This document shows positions 1 to 12,557 of a stretch of DNA of 64,000 nucleotides, in pieces (within the stretch, counting starts at the first letter, position 1; the number at the start of each line of letters is the position of its first letter). Origin of the DNA: Streptomyces sp. NBC_00513 (GTDB taxonomy: Bacteria > Actinomycetota > Actinomycetes > Streptomycetales > Streptomycetaceae); contig NZ_CP107845.1 of the NCBI RefSeq assembly GCF_041431415.1, positions 1,612,001 through 1,676,000 on the forward strand, read 5' to 3'. Made by a program: the position numbers and the translations under genes. The notes under the pieces are model-generated. The model had not been told where the DNA came from. It saw only the letters and a program-made list of their open reading frames with translations, and did not search any database.

Positions 1-3451
<3,451 letters not shown>

Positions 3452-4036
3452 TGTTTACCCGTAATCGGGTGCACACGCACTTAGAGCGGGCCGATCATGT
3501 CGGAATAAGACCGATCGACCACTGCGTCCTCGCTGTGTAATCGCCTGCAAGCACCACAACCCGAAAGTTGCGACCTCACAGGTCTTTTTCAAAGGAACCT
3601 CATCCACCGAAATGGACGGGGTATCAACTTTTGGCGTTGATTTTTGGCACGCTGTTGAGTTCTCAAGGAACGGACGCTTCCTTTGTACTCACCCTCAGTA
3701 ACAATTACTGGGACTTTCCTCCGGGCGCTTCCTTCGTTTCCGACTCTATCAGACTCTTTCGTGTCCGATTCCCGGTCGAAGCGGGTTTCGCTTTCGCCTT
3801 CCAGGGGGCCGCTTTCGCGTTTTCCCTTTTCGGCGATTCCGACTCTACCAGTGGATTTTCGCTACTCCGACCACTTGCCGTTCTGCCAAAAGGCACACGG
3901 AAAGGCAGAGAGTGAAGATCAATACTGGAGAGGGGGTTCCCGTCCATCAGCAGTTCGCGAGATGTTCACGCGGTGCGTCCCGGCGGGAGTCACGACAGTA
4001 CAGGTCGACCAGTGCCCAGGCAAATCGATTCAGGCG
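3452..4036 (-). promoter_or_regulatory. rrn leader and tandem promoter region
   Basis: This non-coding stretch lies upstream of 16S on the minus strand. Close to 16S the leader contains the conserved TTGAGAACTCAACAGCGTGC element (about 3645-3667), the usual actinobacterial rrn processing/antitermination box. Further up, two TAGAGT -10-like hexamers (reverse complements at 3743-3748 and 3842-3847) sit about 99 bases apart, each followed by GTCGGAA. They look like two of the tandem rrn promoters, although their -35 boxes are weak. ORFs of 78-147 codons here are not supported. Confidence 0.6.
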
Positions 4037-4052
4037 TATGGTCTAGTCCACT
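4037..4052. promoter_or_regulatory. DasR-type operator (dre site) upstream of crr
   Basis: TATGGTCTAGTCCACT matches the dre consensus AGTGGTCTAGACCACT at 13 of 16 positions, including the TGGTCTAG core. DasR is the GlcNAc-6-phosphate-responsive GntR repressor of PTS and chitin genes in Streptomyces. From memory, crr-ptsI of S. coelicolor carries such a site. Here it lies about 155 bases before the crr ATG and about 590 bases before the divergent 16S gene, so crr is the likely target. Seen by eye; binding not tested. Confidence 0.72.
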
Positions 4053-4205
4053 ACGTTGGTGTCGCGGCCGCACGTCGCAGCCCCTTTCCAGGGGTGCGCT
4101 TCGTGCGGAACCGGGACATCTCATGACATACCCTTCTCAAAGTATGCCGTCCAGGACAGGTTGTGACGGCGACACGAAGAAGCCCCACCCCCTGGGAGGC
4201 CCTCC

Positions 4206-4655
4206 ATGACCAGCGTGACGTCCCCACTTGCCGGGCGCGCCATCGGACTCGCGGCAGTGCCCGATCCGGTGTTCTCCGGCGCGATGGTGGGACCGGGCAC
4301 CGCTATTGACCCCGTGCGCGAGCCCTCGGAGGCGGTGTCCCCCGTCGACGGTGTGGTCGTCTCCCTGCATCCGCACGCGTACGTGGTCGTCGACGGCGAA
4401 GGCCACGGGGTGCTGGTGCACCTCGGCATCGACACCGTTCAGCTCAACGGCGAGGGCTTCGAGCTGCTCGTGAACAAGGGCGACACCGTGACGCGCGGCC
4501 AGGCCGTCATCCGTTGGAACCCCGCCGCGGTCGAGGCCGCCGGCAAGTCCCCGGTCTGCCCCGTCGTGGCGCTCGAGGCGACTGCCGACTCGCTGTCCGA
4601 CGTCGTCGACGACGGTGACGTCAAGGCCTCGGACGTTCTCTTCAGCTGGCAGTGA
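4206..4655 (+). CDS. crr: PTS glucose-type enzyme IIA (Crr)
   Basis: Phosphocarrier of the phosphoenolpyruvate:sugar phosphotransferase system. It passes phosphate from HPr to membrane IIB/IIC subunits such as the GlcNAc permease. The 149-residue protein is one PTS_EIIA_1 domain. His72 in VLVHLGIDTVQL is the phosphorylated residue, and the SPVDGVVVSL and PVVALEATAD segments are typical of the family. ATG at 4206 follows a GGGAGG ribosome site at 4193. The gene is followed by ptsI with about 73 bases between, so the two probably form an operon. A DasR-type operator at 4037-4052 suggests GlcNAc control. Confidence 0.95.
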   Translation: MTSVTSPLAGRAIGLAAVPDPVFSGAMVGPGTAIDPVREPSEAVSPVDGVVVSLHPHAYVVVDGEGHGVLVHLGIDTVQLNGEGFELLVNKGDTVTRGQAVIRWNPAAVEAAGKSPVCPVVALEATADSLSDVVDDGDVKASDVLFSWQ

Positions 4656-4728
4656 CGTGTCCGCCTCCACAGGTGGGTCGGACATTCATCGCGGCGGCGG
4701 GGCCGTCGCTCAATCGGAGACGGGTGAA

Positions 4729-6399
4729 ATGGAGACAACGCTGCGAGGCGTCGGCGTGAGCCACGGGGTGGCGATCGGCGAGGTCCGGCACATGGGCACG
4801 GCCGTTCTCGAACCGCCGGCCAAGCAGATCACCGCGGCCGAGGCGGAGCGCGAACAGGGGCGCGCCCGTCAGGCCGTGGAGGCTGTGTCGGCCGACCTCG
4901 TCGCGCGCGGCCAACTGGCCGGTGGCGAGGCCCAGCACGTGCTGGAGGCCCAGGCGATGATCGCGACGGACCCCGAGCTGATGGCGGACGTCGACCGTCG
5001 GATCGCCGTCGGCAGCACGGCCGAGCGCGGCGTCTACGACGCGTTCGCCTCCTACCGCGACCTGCTCGCGGGGGCCGGTGAGTACATGGCCGGGCGCGTG
5101 GCCGACCTGGACGACGTGCGCAACCGCATCGTGGCGCGCCTGCTCGGTGTGCCGATGCCGGGCGTGCCCGACAGCGACGAGCCGTACGTGCTGATCGCCC
5201 GGGACCTCGCTCCCGCAGACACCGCGCTGCTCGACCCGGCGCTGGTCCTCGGTTTCGTGACCGAGGAGGGCGGGCCGACCAGCCACAGCGCCATCCTCGC
5301 GCGAGCCCTGGGCGTACCGGCGATCGTGGCGCTGCCGGGCGCCGGTGAGATCGCCGAGGGCACCCTCATCGCCGTCGACGGCAGCACGGGTGACCTGTTC
5401 GTGAACCCGTCGGCCGAGAAGCGGGCCGAGCTGGAGGCCTCGGCCGCCGAGCGCAGGGCGGCTCTCGCCGCCTCGTCCGGGCCGGGCGCCACCTCCGACG
5501 GTCACAAGGTGCCGCTGCTGGCCAACGTCGGTGGTCCGGCGGACGTGCCGGCGGCCGTCGAGGCCGGGGCCGAGGGTGTGGGCCTGTTCCGTACCGAGTT
5601 CCTGTTCCTGGACGACAGCAAGAAGGCGCCGTCCGAGGAGAAGCAGGTCGAGTCGTACCGCAAGGTGCTGGAGGCCTTCCCCGAGGGTCGGGTCGTCGTC
5701 CGTGTGCTGGACGCCGGCGCGGACAAGCCGCTGGACTTCCTGACCCCGGGCGACGAGCCGAACCCGGCGCTGGGTGTGCGCGGGCTCCGGTCGCTGCTGG
5801 ACCACCCGGACGTGCTGCGCACACAGCTCACCGCGCTGGCCAAGGCCGCCGCGGGCCTGCCGGTCTACCTTGAGGTCATGGCCCCGATGGTGGCCGACCG
5901 GATCGACGCCAAGGCGTTCGCGGACGCGTGCCGCGAGGCCGGGCTGCGGGCGAAGTTCGGTGCGATGGTCGAGATCCCCTCCGCCGCGCTCCGGGCGCGC
6001 TCGATCCTCCAAGAGGTCGAGTTCCTGTCGCTGGGCACGAACGACCTGGCGCAGTACGCCTTCGCCGCCGACCGTCAGGTCGGGGCCGTGTCGCGGTTGC
6101 AGGACCCGTGGCAGCCCGCGCTGCTGGACCTGATCGCCATGTCGGCCGACGCCGCCAAGGCCGAGGGCAAGAGCTGTGGTGTCTGTGGCGAGGCCGCCTC
6201 GGACCCGCTGCTCGCCTGTGTGCTGACGGGTCTGGGTGTCACCTCTCTTTCCATGGGTGCCGCCTCGATCCCCTACGTGCGGGCGACGCTCGCCAAGCAC
6301 ACGCTCGCGCAGTGCGAGCGGGCCGCCGCGGCGGCGCGTGCGACGGACACGGCCGAGGAGGCCCGCGCGGCCGCCCAGGCGGTGCTGTCCGGGGAGTAG
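4729..6399 (+). CDS. ptsI: PTS enzyme I, phosphoenolpyruvate-protein phosphotransferase
   Basis: First enzyme of the PTS: it autophosphorylates from PEP and phosphorylates HPr in the cytoplasm. With the ATG at 4729 (METTLRGVGVSHG) the product is 556 residues, the usual actinobacterial length. An upstream in-frame ATG at 4615 lies inside crr and would add 38 unlikely residues. Domains in order: N-terminal HPr-binding region, phosphohistidine domain with His186 in GGPTSHSAILAR, and PEP-binding TIM barrel with EGVGLFRTEFLF and the catalytic Cys486 in SCGVCGEAASDP. It is the second gene of the crr-ptsI operon. HPr itself is not in this window. Confidence 0.96.
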   Translation: METTLRGVGVSHGVAIGEVRHMGTAVLEPPAKQITAAEAEREQGRARQAVEAVSADLVARGQLAGGEAQHVLEAQAMIATDPELMADVDRRIAVGSTAERGVYDAFASYRDLLAGAGEYMAGRVADLDDVRNRIVARLLGVPMPGVPDSDEPYVLIARDLAPADTALLDPALVLGFVTEEGGPTSHSAILARALGVPAIVALPGAGEIAEGTLIAVDGSTGDLFVNPSAEKRAELEASAAERRAALAASSGPGATSDGHKVPLLANVGGPADVPAAVEAGAEGVGLFRTEFLFLDDSKKAPSEEKQVESYRKVLEAFPEGRVVVRVLDAGADKPLDFLTPGDEPNPALGVRGLRSLLDHPDVLRTQLTALAKAAAGLPVYLEVMAPMVADRIDAKAFADACREAGLRAKFGAMVEIPSAALRARSILQEVEFLSLGTNDLAQYAFAADRQVGAVSRLQDPWQPALLDLIAMSADAAKAEGKSCGVCGEAASDPLLACVLTGLGVTSLSMGAASIPYVRATLAKHTLAQCERAAAAARATDTAEEARAAAQAVLSGE

Positions 6400-6417
6400 C
6401 CGGGCACGTCTTCGATG

Positions 6418-6448
6418 GAGGGGCCTTCGCCGGTGGCGAGGGCCCCTC
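6418..6448. terminator. Hairpin terminator between convergent ptsI and the next gene
   Basis: An inverted repeat has 14-base arms (6418-6431 and 6435-6448), a 3-base loop and one G:U-type mismatch. It lies between the ptsI stop (6399) and the convergent gene ending at 6484, so it may serve both. There is no strong U-tract, as is usual in Streptomyces. Confidence 0.65.
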
Positions 6449-6483
6449 GGTCGTGTCCGCGGTCGTTTTCCCACACGTCCGGG

Positions 6484-7404
6484 TCAGTGGTGGGGGCCGG
6501 GATCGTCCACCTCGTAGCCGGGGCAGTACTCGACGCCCGGTTCGGGAGCCACCGGGTCGCCGGTGTCGGCGTCGGTGCAGTAGGCGTTGAACACCGCCGC
6601 CGCGGAGAGGGGGACCAGCCGTCCCCGGTCCAGGCGCCAGCCGTGGACGCGGTCCTTGAACTCCTCGGTGGTGCTGCGCAGGACCAGTCCCCCGGCTCCG
6701 CCCTGGGCGATGCCGGCGGCCAGGACCGTCATGAAGTCGAGGCCTTCGCGGCCCTCGATGCGGGGTGGGCGGTCCTGGTCGGCGGTGGTGTCCGCGTGCA
6801 GCACGGCGACGAGCTGTTCCGTGTCGGTGGGGATGCTGCACACGAGGTGGTGGTGGCCGGGGCCGGCTCCGTCGACCAGGCGTTTCACCGCGTCGGCGGC
6901 CCGCTCGAAGGAGGCCCGGCCGATGTCCTCGCCGCAGTCCGCGCAGGTGCCGGCCTCGGCGAGGAGGGTGCCGGCGTACTCCCACGTGGCCTGCCGGACG
7001 GCCTCGTCGAGGAGGAGCGGGACCAGTTCGTCGATGGGTTGGCCCTGGTACGGCAGGCCCGCGCCGCTGCCGGCGAGTCCGGCGGTGTAGCGGGTGCGGG
7101 TGTCGACGGTGTCCGGGTCCAGGCCGTGGTGCGCGCAGTACTCGGCGTACTCCTCGGGATCGAAGAGGGCGACCGTGGTGTGGATGCCCTGGGCCGCGAG
7201 GGAGCGGAGCAGGGCGTCCACGTGGCGGAGGTAGTCCTGGTGGTCGTCGAAGGTGAAGCTCCGGTACCCGCGCATGGCCGCGAAGTCCCCGGCGTCGGCC
7301 AGGAGGCCGACCGTGCCGGGGACTTCACGACGCAGGGTGCGGTGCGGGGACCGGCGGCGCCGGGTGCCCGGGGTGTCGTTCGAGCGGGTGTTCTTCGGTG
7401 GCAT
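6484..7404 (-). CDS. Conserved hypothetical protein
   Basis: I do not recognise a named family. The 306-residue soluble protein has a basic N-terminus, an acidic middle (about residues 60-110, FTFDDHQDYLRHVDALLRSL and FDPEEYAEYC), a CxxC pair (TCADCGEDIG) near residue 155 that may bind a metal, and a histidine run (GPGHHHLVC) near residue 180. I chose the ATG at 7404 (MPPKNTR) because a strong AGGGGGAG ribosome site precedes it; an in-frame GTG at 7437 lacks one. It converges on ptsI and is followed upstream by acetoacetyl-CoA synthetase on the same strand. Gene order matches the S. coelicolor region as I remember it. Function unknown. Confidence 0.8.
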   Translation of the reverse strand: MPPKNTRSNDTPGTRRRRSPHRTLRREVPGTVGLLADAGDFAAMRGYRSFTFDDHQDYLRHVDALLRSLAAQGIHTTVALFDPEEYAEYCAHHGLDPDTVDTRTRYTAGLAGSGAGLPYQGQPIDELVPLLLDEAVRQATWEYAGTLLAEAGTCADCGEDIGRASFERAADAVKRLVDGAGPGHHHLVCSIPTDTEQLVAVLHADTTADQDRPPRIEGREGLDFMTVLAAGIAQGGAGGLVLRSTTEEFKDRVHGWRLDRGRLVPLSAAAVFNAYCTDADTGDPVAPEPGVEYCPGYEVDDPGPHH

Positions 7405-7462
7405 GGCTCCCCCTGAGTGATGCGACGATTCGCTCACTCACCGTAACCATGACCACTGACAG

Positions 7463-9439
7463 TCACTTCCGGGTGCGGGCCAGCTCCGCGTAGAAGTCGA
7501 GGAGTTCCGGACGGTCGACCGAGCCGAGGTTGACCGCCTTGGCCAGGGGCGTGCCTTGGAGGAGGCGCTTGACCGGGACCTCGATGCGCTTGCCGGTGAG
7601 GGTGTGCGGGACCGCCGGGACCTCGATGATCTCGTCGGGGACGTGCCGCGGGGACAGCTCCGCGCGGATCATCGCCTTGATGCGGTCGCGCAGGTCGTCG
7701 TCGAGGGTGGCGCCGGGCGCGAGGTGGACGAACAGCGGCATCCAGTAGCCGCCGTTCGGTTCTTCCAGGCCGATGACCAGGGACTCCTTGATCTCCGGGA
7801 GGCGTTCGACGGCCTCGTAGATGTCGGCGGATCCCATGCGGACGCCCTGCCGGTTGAGGGTGGAGTCGGAGCGGCCGTGGATGATCACCGATCCGCGGTC
7901 GGTGAGGGTGATCCAGTCCCCGTGGCGCCAGGCGCCGGGGAACATCTCGAAGTAGCTCTCGTGGTAGCGGCTGCCGTCGGGGTCGTTCCAGAAGTGGATC
8001 GGCATGGAGGGCATGGGGTTGGTGACGACGAGTTCGCCGACCTCGCCGATGACGGGCTTGCCGGCGGGGTCCCAGGCCTGGAGGTCGGTGCCGAGGCCGG
8101 GCGCCTGGAGTTCGCCGATGTACACGGGGAGGGTCGCGACCCCGCCGGCGAAGCAGCTGCACACGTCGGTGCCGCCGCTGACGGAGACGATCCAGAGGTC
8201 CTCGGCCACCTCGTCGTGCAGCCAGCGGAAGCCGTCGGGCGGGAGCGGGGAGCCGGTGGTGGCCACGGCCTTCACGGAGGAGAGGTCGAAGTCCCGGGAG
8301 GGGTGGACCTCCGCCTTGCGGCAGGCCATCACGTACGCGGCGGAGGTGCCGTACAGGGTGGCCCGGGTCCGTTCCGCGATCCGCCACTGGGCGCCGGTGT
8401 CGGGGAAGCCGGGGCTGCCGTCGTAGAGGACGACCGTGGTGCCGGTGAGCAGGCCGGAGACGAGGAAGTTCCACATCATCCAGCCGGTGGAGGTGTACCA
8501 GAAGAACCGGTCCTCGGGCCCCAGCTCGCAGTGCAGGCCGATCTGCTTCAGGTGTTCGAGGAGGATGCCGCCCTGGGACTGGACGATGGCCTTGGGCAGG
8601 CCGGTCGTGCCGGAGGAGTAGAGGACCCACAGCGGGTGGTCGAAGGGGACCGCCTCGAAGACGGGCTCGGTGTCGGCGGCGGTGAGGTCGGCCCAGGCGC
8701 GGGTGCCCTCGGGGGCGGGGGTGCCGAGGAGGGGGATGTGCACGACGGCGCGCAGGGAGGGGAGCTCGGCGCGCAGCTCGGCGACGGTTTCGCGGCGGTC
8801 GTGTTCCTTGCCGCCGTAGCGGTATCCGTCGACGGTGAACAGGACGACCGGTTCGACCTGCTGGAAGCGGTCCAGGACGCTGCGGGCGCCGAAGTCGGGG
8901 GCGCAGGAGGTCCAGACCCCGCCGACGGAGGCGGTGGCGAGGAGGGCGACGACGGCTTCGGGGATGTTGGGGAGGTAGCCGCTGACGCGGTCGCCGGGGC
9001 GTACGCCCGCGGCGCGCAGTTCGGCGGCGAGCGAGCCGACCTGGCGGCGGAGCTCGGCCCAGGTGACGGGGGTGGGCTCGTGGGTCTCGTCGACGCTGAT
9101 CAGGGCGGGTTCGTCGGCGCGGGCCGGGTCCTCGCCGGCGCGCAGGGCGTGTTCGGCGTAGTTGAGGGTGGAGCCGGTGAACCAGCGGGCGCCGGGCATG
9201 GTGCGGTCGGCGAGCACGGAGGTGTACGGGGTGGTGAACCGTACGTCGAACCATTCGGCGATGGCCTGCCAGAAGGTGTCGAGCGCGTCGACGGACCAGC
9301 TGTGCAGGGCCGGGTAGCCGCCGTCGGCGGGGGCTCCGAAGCGCTCGGCGGCCCAGGCCTGGAAGGCGGTGATCCTGGCCGCGGCGATCCGGTCGGGGCT
9401 CGGGGACCAGAGGGGTTCCGGCTGGGTGGCTGAGGTCAT
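7463..9439 (-). CDS. Acetoacetyl-CoA synthetase
   Basis: Acyl-adenylate-forming enzyme (ANL superfamily) that activates acetoacetate to acetoacetyl-CoA with ATP. It has 658 residues from the ATG at 9439 (MTSATQPEPLW), preceded by GGGAG; an upstream in-frame ATG at 9565 would add 42 unlikely residues. The AMP-binding signature YSSGTTGLPK is at 274-283, and the C-terminal catalytic lysine lies in LTGKRIEV, at Lys617. The N-terminal ACAS_N region is present. From memory, the S. lividans homologue AacS is switched off by acetylation of Lys617, the same position. It could be confused with acetyl-CoA synthetase, but length and overall pattern fit the acetoacetyl enzyme. Confidence 0.9.
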   Translation of the reverse strand: MTSATQPEPLWSPSPDRIAAARITAFQAWAAERFGAPADGGYPALHSWSVDALDTFWQAIAEWFDVRFTTPYTSVLADRTMPGARWFTGSTLNYAEHALRAGEDPARADEPALISVDETHEPTPVTWAELRRQVGSLAAELRAAGVRPGDRVSGYLPNIPEAVVALLATASVGGVWTSCAPDFGARSVLDRFQQVEPVVLFTVDGYRYGGKEHDRRETVAELRAELPSLRAVVHIPLLGTPAPEGTRAWADLTAADTEPVFEAVPFDHPLWVLYSSGTTGLPKAIVQSQGGILLEHLKQIGLHCELGPEDRFFWYTSTGWMMWNFLVSGLLTGTTVVLYDGSPGFPDTGAQWRIAERTRATLYGTSAAYVMACRKAEVHPSRDFDLSSVKAVATTGSPLPPDGFRWLHDEVAEDLWIVSVSGGTDVCSCFAGGVATLPVYIGELQAPGLGTDLQAWDPAGKPVIGEVGELVVTNPMPSMPIHFWNDPDGSRYHESYFEMFPGAWRHGDWITLTDRGSVIIHGRSDSTLNRQGVRMGSADIYEAVERLPEIKESLVIGLEEPNGGYWMPLFVHLAPGATLDDDLRDRIKAMIRAELSPRHVPDEIIEVPAVPHTLTGKRIEVPVKRLLQGTPLAKAVNLGSVDRPELLDFYAELARTRK

Positions 9440-9660
9440 GGGTCGGCTCCCGGTCAAGTCTGTGGCTCGCGCTTCGTGTGCGTGGGTGCCGTCGCGCGTT
9501 CGGTGCGCGCGCGGCGGCTCACAGGGACCATGCCATGTGATCGACAGCAGCACCAGGGTCGTCATGGGCGGCGCGTTGTCCGCCCGCGTCGCCCGGCCGG
9601 CGGGTGAACGGGAGCTGAACGCCGCCCGCGCGGCCGAGGGCCGGTGGCAGGGTGAGCGGC

Positions 9661-12018
9661 ATGGACGGTCGTGATCTGGTGCGTGCGGTGATGGAGATCG
9701 GTACGGCGGGCGGGAGGCGCGCCTGGCGTTCGGCGTTGCGCCACCGGCGCGCGGACGCGGCGGGGCTCGCGCGCCGGGGCGCGGAGCGGGCGCGGGTGCC
9801 GGGGGTGCTCACCGGTACGGAGCCCCGGCCGGGCGGTGGTGTGCTGCGGTTCGCGCGGTCGGAACTGCTGGTACGGGTGACCGTGGGCGGGGCGGTGTTC
9901 TGGGCCTGGGACGGGGCGGAGCCGTCTCCGTCGTACGCGGTGGTGGGCGGCGGGCCGGAGCCCGATCCGCGGGCGGTGCTGGAGCCGGACACCGGGGGTG
10001 GCTGGCGGGTGGTGTCGGAGCGGGTGACGGTGGCGGTGTCCCGGCACGGGGCGGTGGAGGTGCGCACGCCGGGCGGGACGGTGTTGCGGCGGGAGCTGCC
10101 GCCGCGCTGGTGGGAGCCGGTGGAGGGGGCGGCGGGTCAGGGGGCCGGCGGGGCGCGGTGGCTGGTGCGGGCGGAGGTGCCGGCGGACGCGCGGTTCTTC
10201 GGGCTGGGCGGTCGGGCGGGCGGGCCCCGGCTGCGGGACGGTTCGTACCGGCTGTGGAACACCGATCCGAAGGGTGGGTTCGGGCCGGGTGACGATCCGC
10301 TGTACATCACCATGCCGGTGCAGTGGGTGGTGGCGGACGCGGGCACGCACCTGGCGTTCCACGACAACACGTGGGACGGGCGGGTGCTGCTGCGCGAGGG
10401 CCAGGAGGGGGCCGGGTCGGGGGCGGACCGGCCCGGTACGAGCGAACTGCGGTTGGAGGGAGGGCCGTTGCGCTGCTGGGTGTTGGTGGGGACACCGGCC
10501 CGGGTGGCGCAGGGCTGGGCGGCGCTGACGGGGTCGCCGGCGGTGCCGCCGGAGTGGGCGCTGGGGTACCAGCACGCGCGGTGGGGGTTCGGGAGCGCCG
10601 CGGAGGTGCGGCGGGTGGTGGCGGGGTACGTGTCGCGGGGGTTGCCGTTGTCGGCCGTGCATCTGGACATCGACCACTACGACGGGCACCGGGTGTTCAC
10701 GGTGGACCGGGAGCGGTTCCCGGACCTGTCGGGTCTGGCGCGGGAGTTGTCGGATCAGGGGGTGCGGCTGGTGTCGATCGTCGACCCGGCGGTGAAGACC
10801 GGCGACGCGCTGCACGACGCGGGTCGGGAGGTGGGGCCGCGGGGGGCCTTCGTCCGGGACGCGGCGGGTGAGGAGGTCCGGGGTGAGGTGTGGCCGGGCG
10901 AGTGCGTGTACCCGGACTTCACCGATCCGGCGGTGCGCGAGTGGTGGGGCGGGTTGTACGAGGAACGGCTGAAGCAGGGCTTCGCCGGGGTGTGGCACGA
11001 CATGAACGAGCCGGTGTCGTTCGCCCCGTTCGGGGACGCGACCCTGCCGAGGTCGGCGCGGCACTCGCTGGAGGGGGTCGGCGGGGATCACCGGGCCGCC
11101 CACAACGTGTACGCGCTGGGGATGGCGCGGGCGGGATGGGAGGGGTTGGTGCGGTTGCGGCCCGAGGAGCGGCCGTTCCTCTTCTCCCGTTCGGGGTGGG
11201 CGGGGATGCAGCGGTACGGGGGTACCTGGTCGGGGGACGTGGAGAGCGGGTGGGAGGGGCTGCGGGCTTCGCTGGCGTTGGTGTTGGGGCTCGGTTTGTG
11301 CGGGGTGCCGTACTCGGGGCCGGACGTGGGCGGGTTCGGGGGCTCGCCCTCACCGGAGTTGTACCTGCGGTGGTTGCAGTTGGGTGCGTACCTGCCGTTG
11401 TTCCGGACCCACTCGGCGATCTGGGCGGGGCGGCGGGAGCCGTGGGAGTTCGGGCCGGAGGTGGCGGAGCACGCGCGGGGGGTGTTGGCGGAACGGGAGC
11501 GGCTGCGGCCCTACCTGGTGTCGCTGGCCCATCTGGCGCGGCGGACCGGGGCCCCGTATGTGCGGCCGTTGTGGTGGGGGGCGCCGGAGGACCGGGTGTT
11601 GCGGGACTGCGAGGACGCGTTCCTGCTGGGGGACGCGCTGTTGGTGGCGCCGGTGTTGGAGTGCGGGGCGGACCGGCGGGCGGTGCGGCTGCCGCGCGGG
11701 CGCTGGTACGACACGGTGACGGAGGTGGTGTACGAGGGGCCCGGACAGGTGCTGTTGGACGCTCCGCCGGGCCGGATGCCGGTGTTGGCGCGGGCGGGTT
11801 CGGTGGTGCCGGTCCGGGGCGGGGACGGGTCGGTGGTGTGGGAGGTGTGGGCTCCGGCGCGGGGGCGCACGGGCGGCGGGGTGGTGATCCGGGATCCGGG
11901 GCCGGGGTTCGAGCCGGGGGTGGTGGAGCGGTACTCCGTGCGGTGGGTCGGGGAGTCGGTGGTGGTGGAGGACGAGGCCGGGGAGGTGGTGGAGGGGGTC
12001 GTGGTGCGGGGGCTCTGA
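9661..12018 (+). CDS. Glycoside hydrolase family 31 alpha-glucosidase
   Basis: Probable cytoplasmic alpha-glucosidase or alpha-xylosidase. The 785-residue protein has an N-terminal beta-sandwich (to about residue 280), a (beta/alpha)8 barrel and C-terminal beta domains. The GH31 nucleophile is Asp447 in VWHDMNEP, and the acid/base is Asp526 in GGTWSGD. Other family motifs include VHLDIDHYDG and FSRSGWAGMQRYGG. No signal peptide is visible. ATG at 9661 follows AGGGTG; a GTG at 9652 is an alternative. The gene is divergent from acetoacetyl-CoA synthetase and converges on the Nudix gene. Substrate cannot be decided from the sequence alone. Confidence 0.9.
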   Translation: MDGRDLVRAVMEIGTAGGRRAWRSALRHRRADAAGLARRGAERARVPGVLTGTEPRPGGGVLRFARSELLVRVTVGGAVFWAWDGAEPSPSYAVVGGGPEPDPRAVLEPDTGGGWRVVSERVTVAVSRHGAVEVRTPGGTVLRRELPPRWWEPVEGAAGQGAGGARWLVRAEVPADARFFGLGGRAGGPRLRDGSYRLWNTDPKGGFGPGDDPLYITMPVQWVVADAGTHLAFHDNTWDGRVLLREGQEGAGSGADRPGTSELRLEGGPLRCWVLVGTPARVAQGWAALTGSPAVPPEWALGYQHARWGFGSAAEVRRVVAGYVSRGLPLSAVHLDIDHYDGHRVFTVDRERFPDLSGLARELSDQGVRLVSIVDPAVKTGDALHDAGREVGPRGAFVRDAAGEEVRGEVWPGECVYPDFTDPAVREWWGGLYEERLKQGFAGVWHDMNEPVSFAPFGDATLPRSARHSLEGVGGDHRAAHNVYALGMARAGWEGLVRLRPEERPFLFSRSGWAGMQRYGGTWSGDVESGWEGLRASLALVLGLGLCGVPYSGPDVGGFGGSPSPELYLRWLQLGAYLPLFRTHSAIWAGRREPWEFGPEVAEHARGVLAERERLRPYLVSLAHLARRTGAPYVRPLWWGAPEDRVLRDCEDAFLLGDALLVAPVLECGADRRAVRLPRGRWYDTVTEVVYEGPGQVLLDAPPGRMPVLARAGSVVPVRGGDGSVVWEVWAPARGRTGGGVVIRDPGPGFEPGVVERYSVRWVGESVVVEDEAGEVVEGVVVRGL

Positions 12019-12036
12019 GGGCCCTCGCCGGGGGCG

Positions 12037-12546
12037 TCAGGCGTAGGAGCCCGCGAACCAGGCGGCCACCGCTTCGGTGTGCAGGGGGAAGGCCAGGTCG
12101 GTCGGTTCGCGCAGGAGGTGCCAGCCGGTGGTCTCGTCGGTGGCGACGGACTTCGGGAGGGCGGCGGCGGGGCGGCGGGGCAGCAGGCCGAAGAGGAGCA
12201 GGTGGCCCGCCGGTGAGCTCTTGGCGTCGGCCAGGGTGACGTCGGAGGCGGTGGCCTCGATGCCGGTCTCCTCGCGCAGTTCGCGGACCACCGCTTCCCG
12301 CCAGTCCTCGCCGAAGTCGATGAAGCCGCCGGGGAGGGCGACGCCGCCCAGGGCCGGTTCGATGGTGCGGGTGATGACGACGAGGCCGGTTCCGTCCGCG
12401 TCCTCGACGGGGAGGAGGGTGATGGCCACCGGGAGCGGGTTGCGGTAGGTCGTGGCGCCGCACGTGGCGCACCTACGGGGCCAGGCGGTGGTGTCGAACG
12501 GTGCTCCGCAGGTGGAGCAGTGGGCGTTCCTCGGCTGTTCCGGCAT
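12037..12546 (-). CDS. Nudix hydrolase with N-terminal zinc ribbon
   Basis: Hydrolase of nucleoside diphosphates linked to another moiety. The 169-residue protein begins with a four-cysteine zinc ribbon (C10, C13, C26, C29), followed by the Nudix fold. The Nudix box runs from about residue 74 to 96 (GFIDFGE then REETGI) and has all conserved acidic residues. I chose the ATG at 12546 (MPEQPRN) over the one at 12564, since the divergent dipeptidase gene begins at about 12558 and only about 11 bases separate the two starts. The substrate is unknown. Confidence 0.86.
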   Translation of the reverse strand: MPEQPRNAHCSTCGAPFDTTAWPRRCATCGATTYRNPLPVAITLLPVEDADGTGLVVITRTIEPALGGVALPGGFIDFGEDWREAVVRELREETGIEATASDVTLADAKSSPAGHLLLFGLLPRRPAAALPKSVATDETTGWHLLREPTDLAFPLHTEAVAAWFAGSYA

Positions 12547-12557
12547 CCGGTGATGGT

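Noticed and set aside
4642..6474. Antisense 610-codon ORF across ptsI
   Set aside because: A shadow frame of high-GC coding DNA; Arg/His/Gly-rich with no domain, while the plus strand is clear enzyme I.
7556..9433. Plus-strand 625-codon ORF opposite acetoacetyl-CoA synthetase
   Set aside because: Gly/Val/Asp-rich shadow frame; the minus strand has the full AMP-binding signature.
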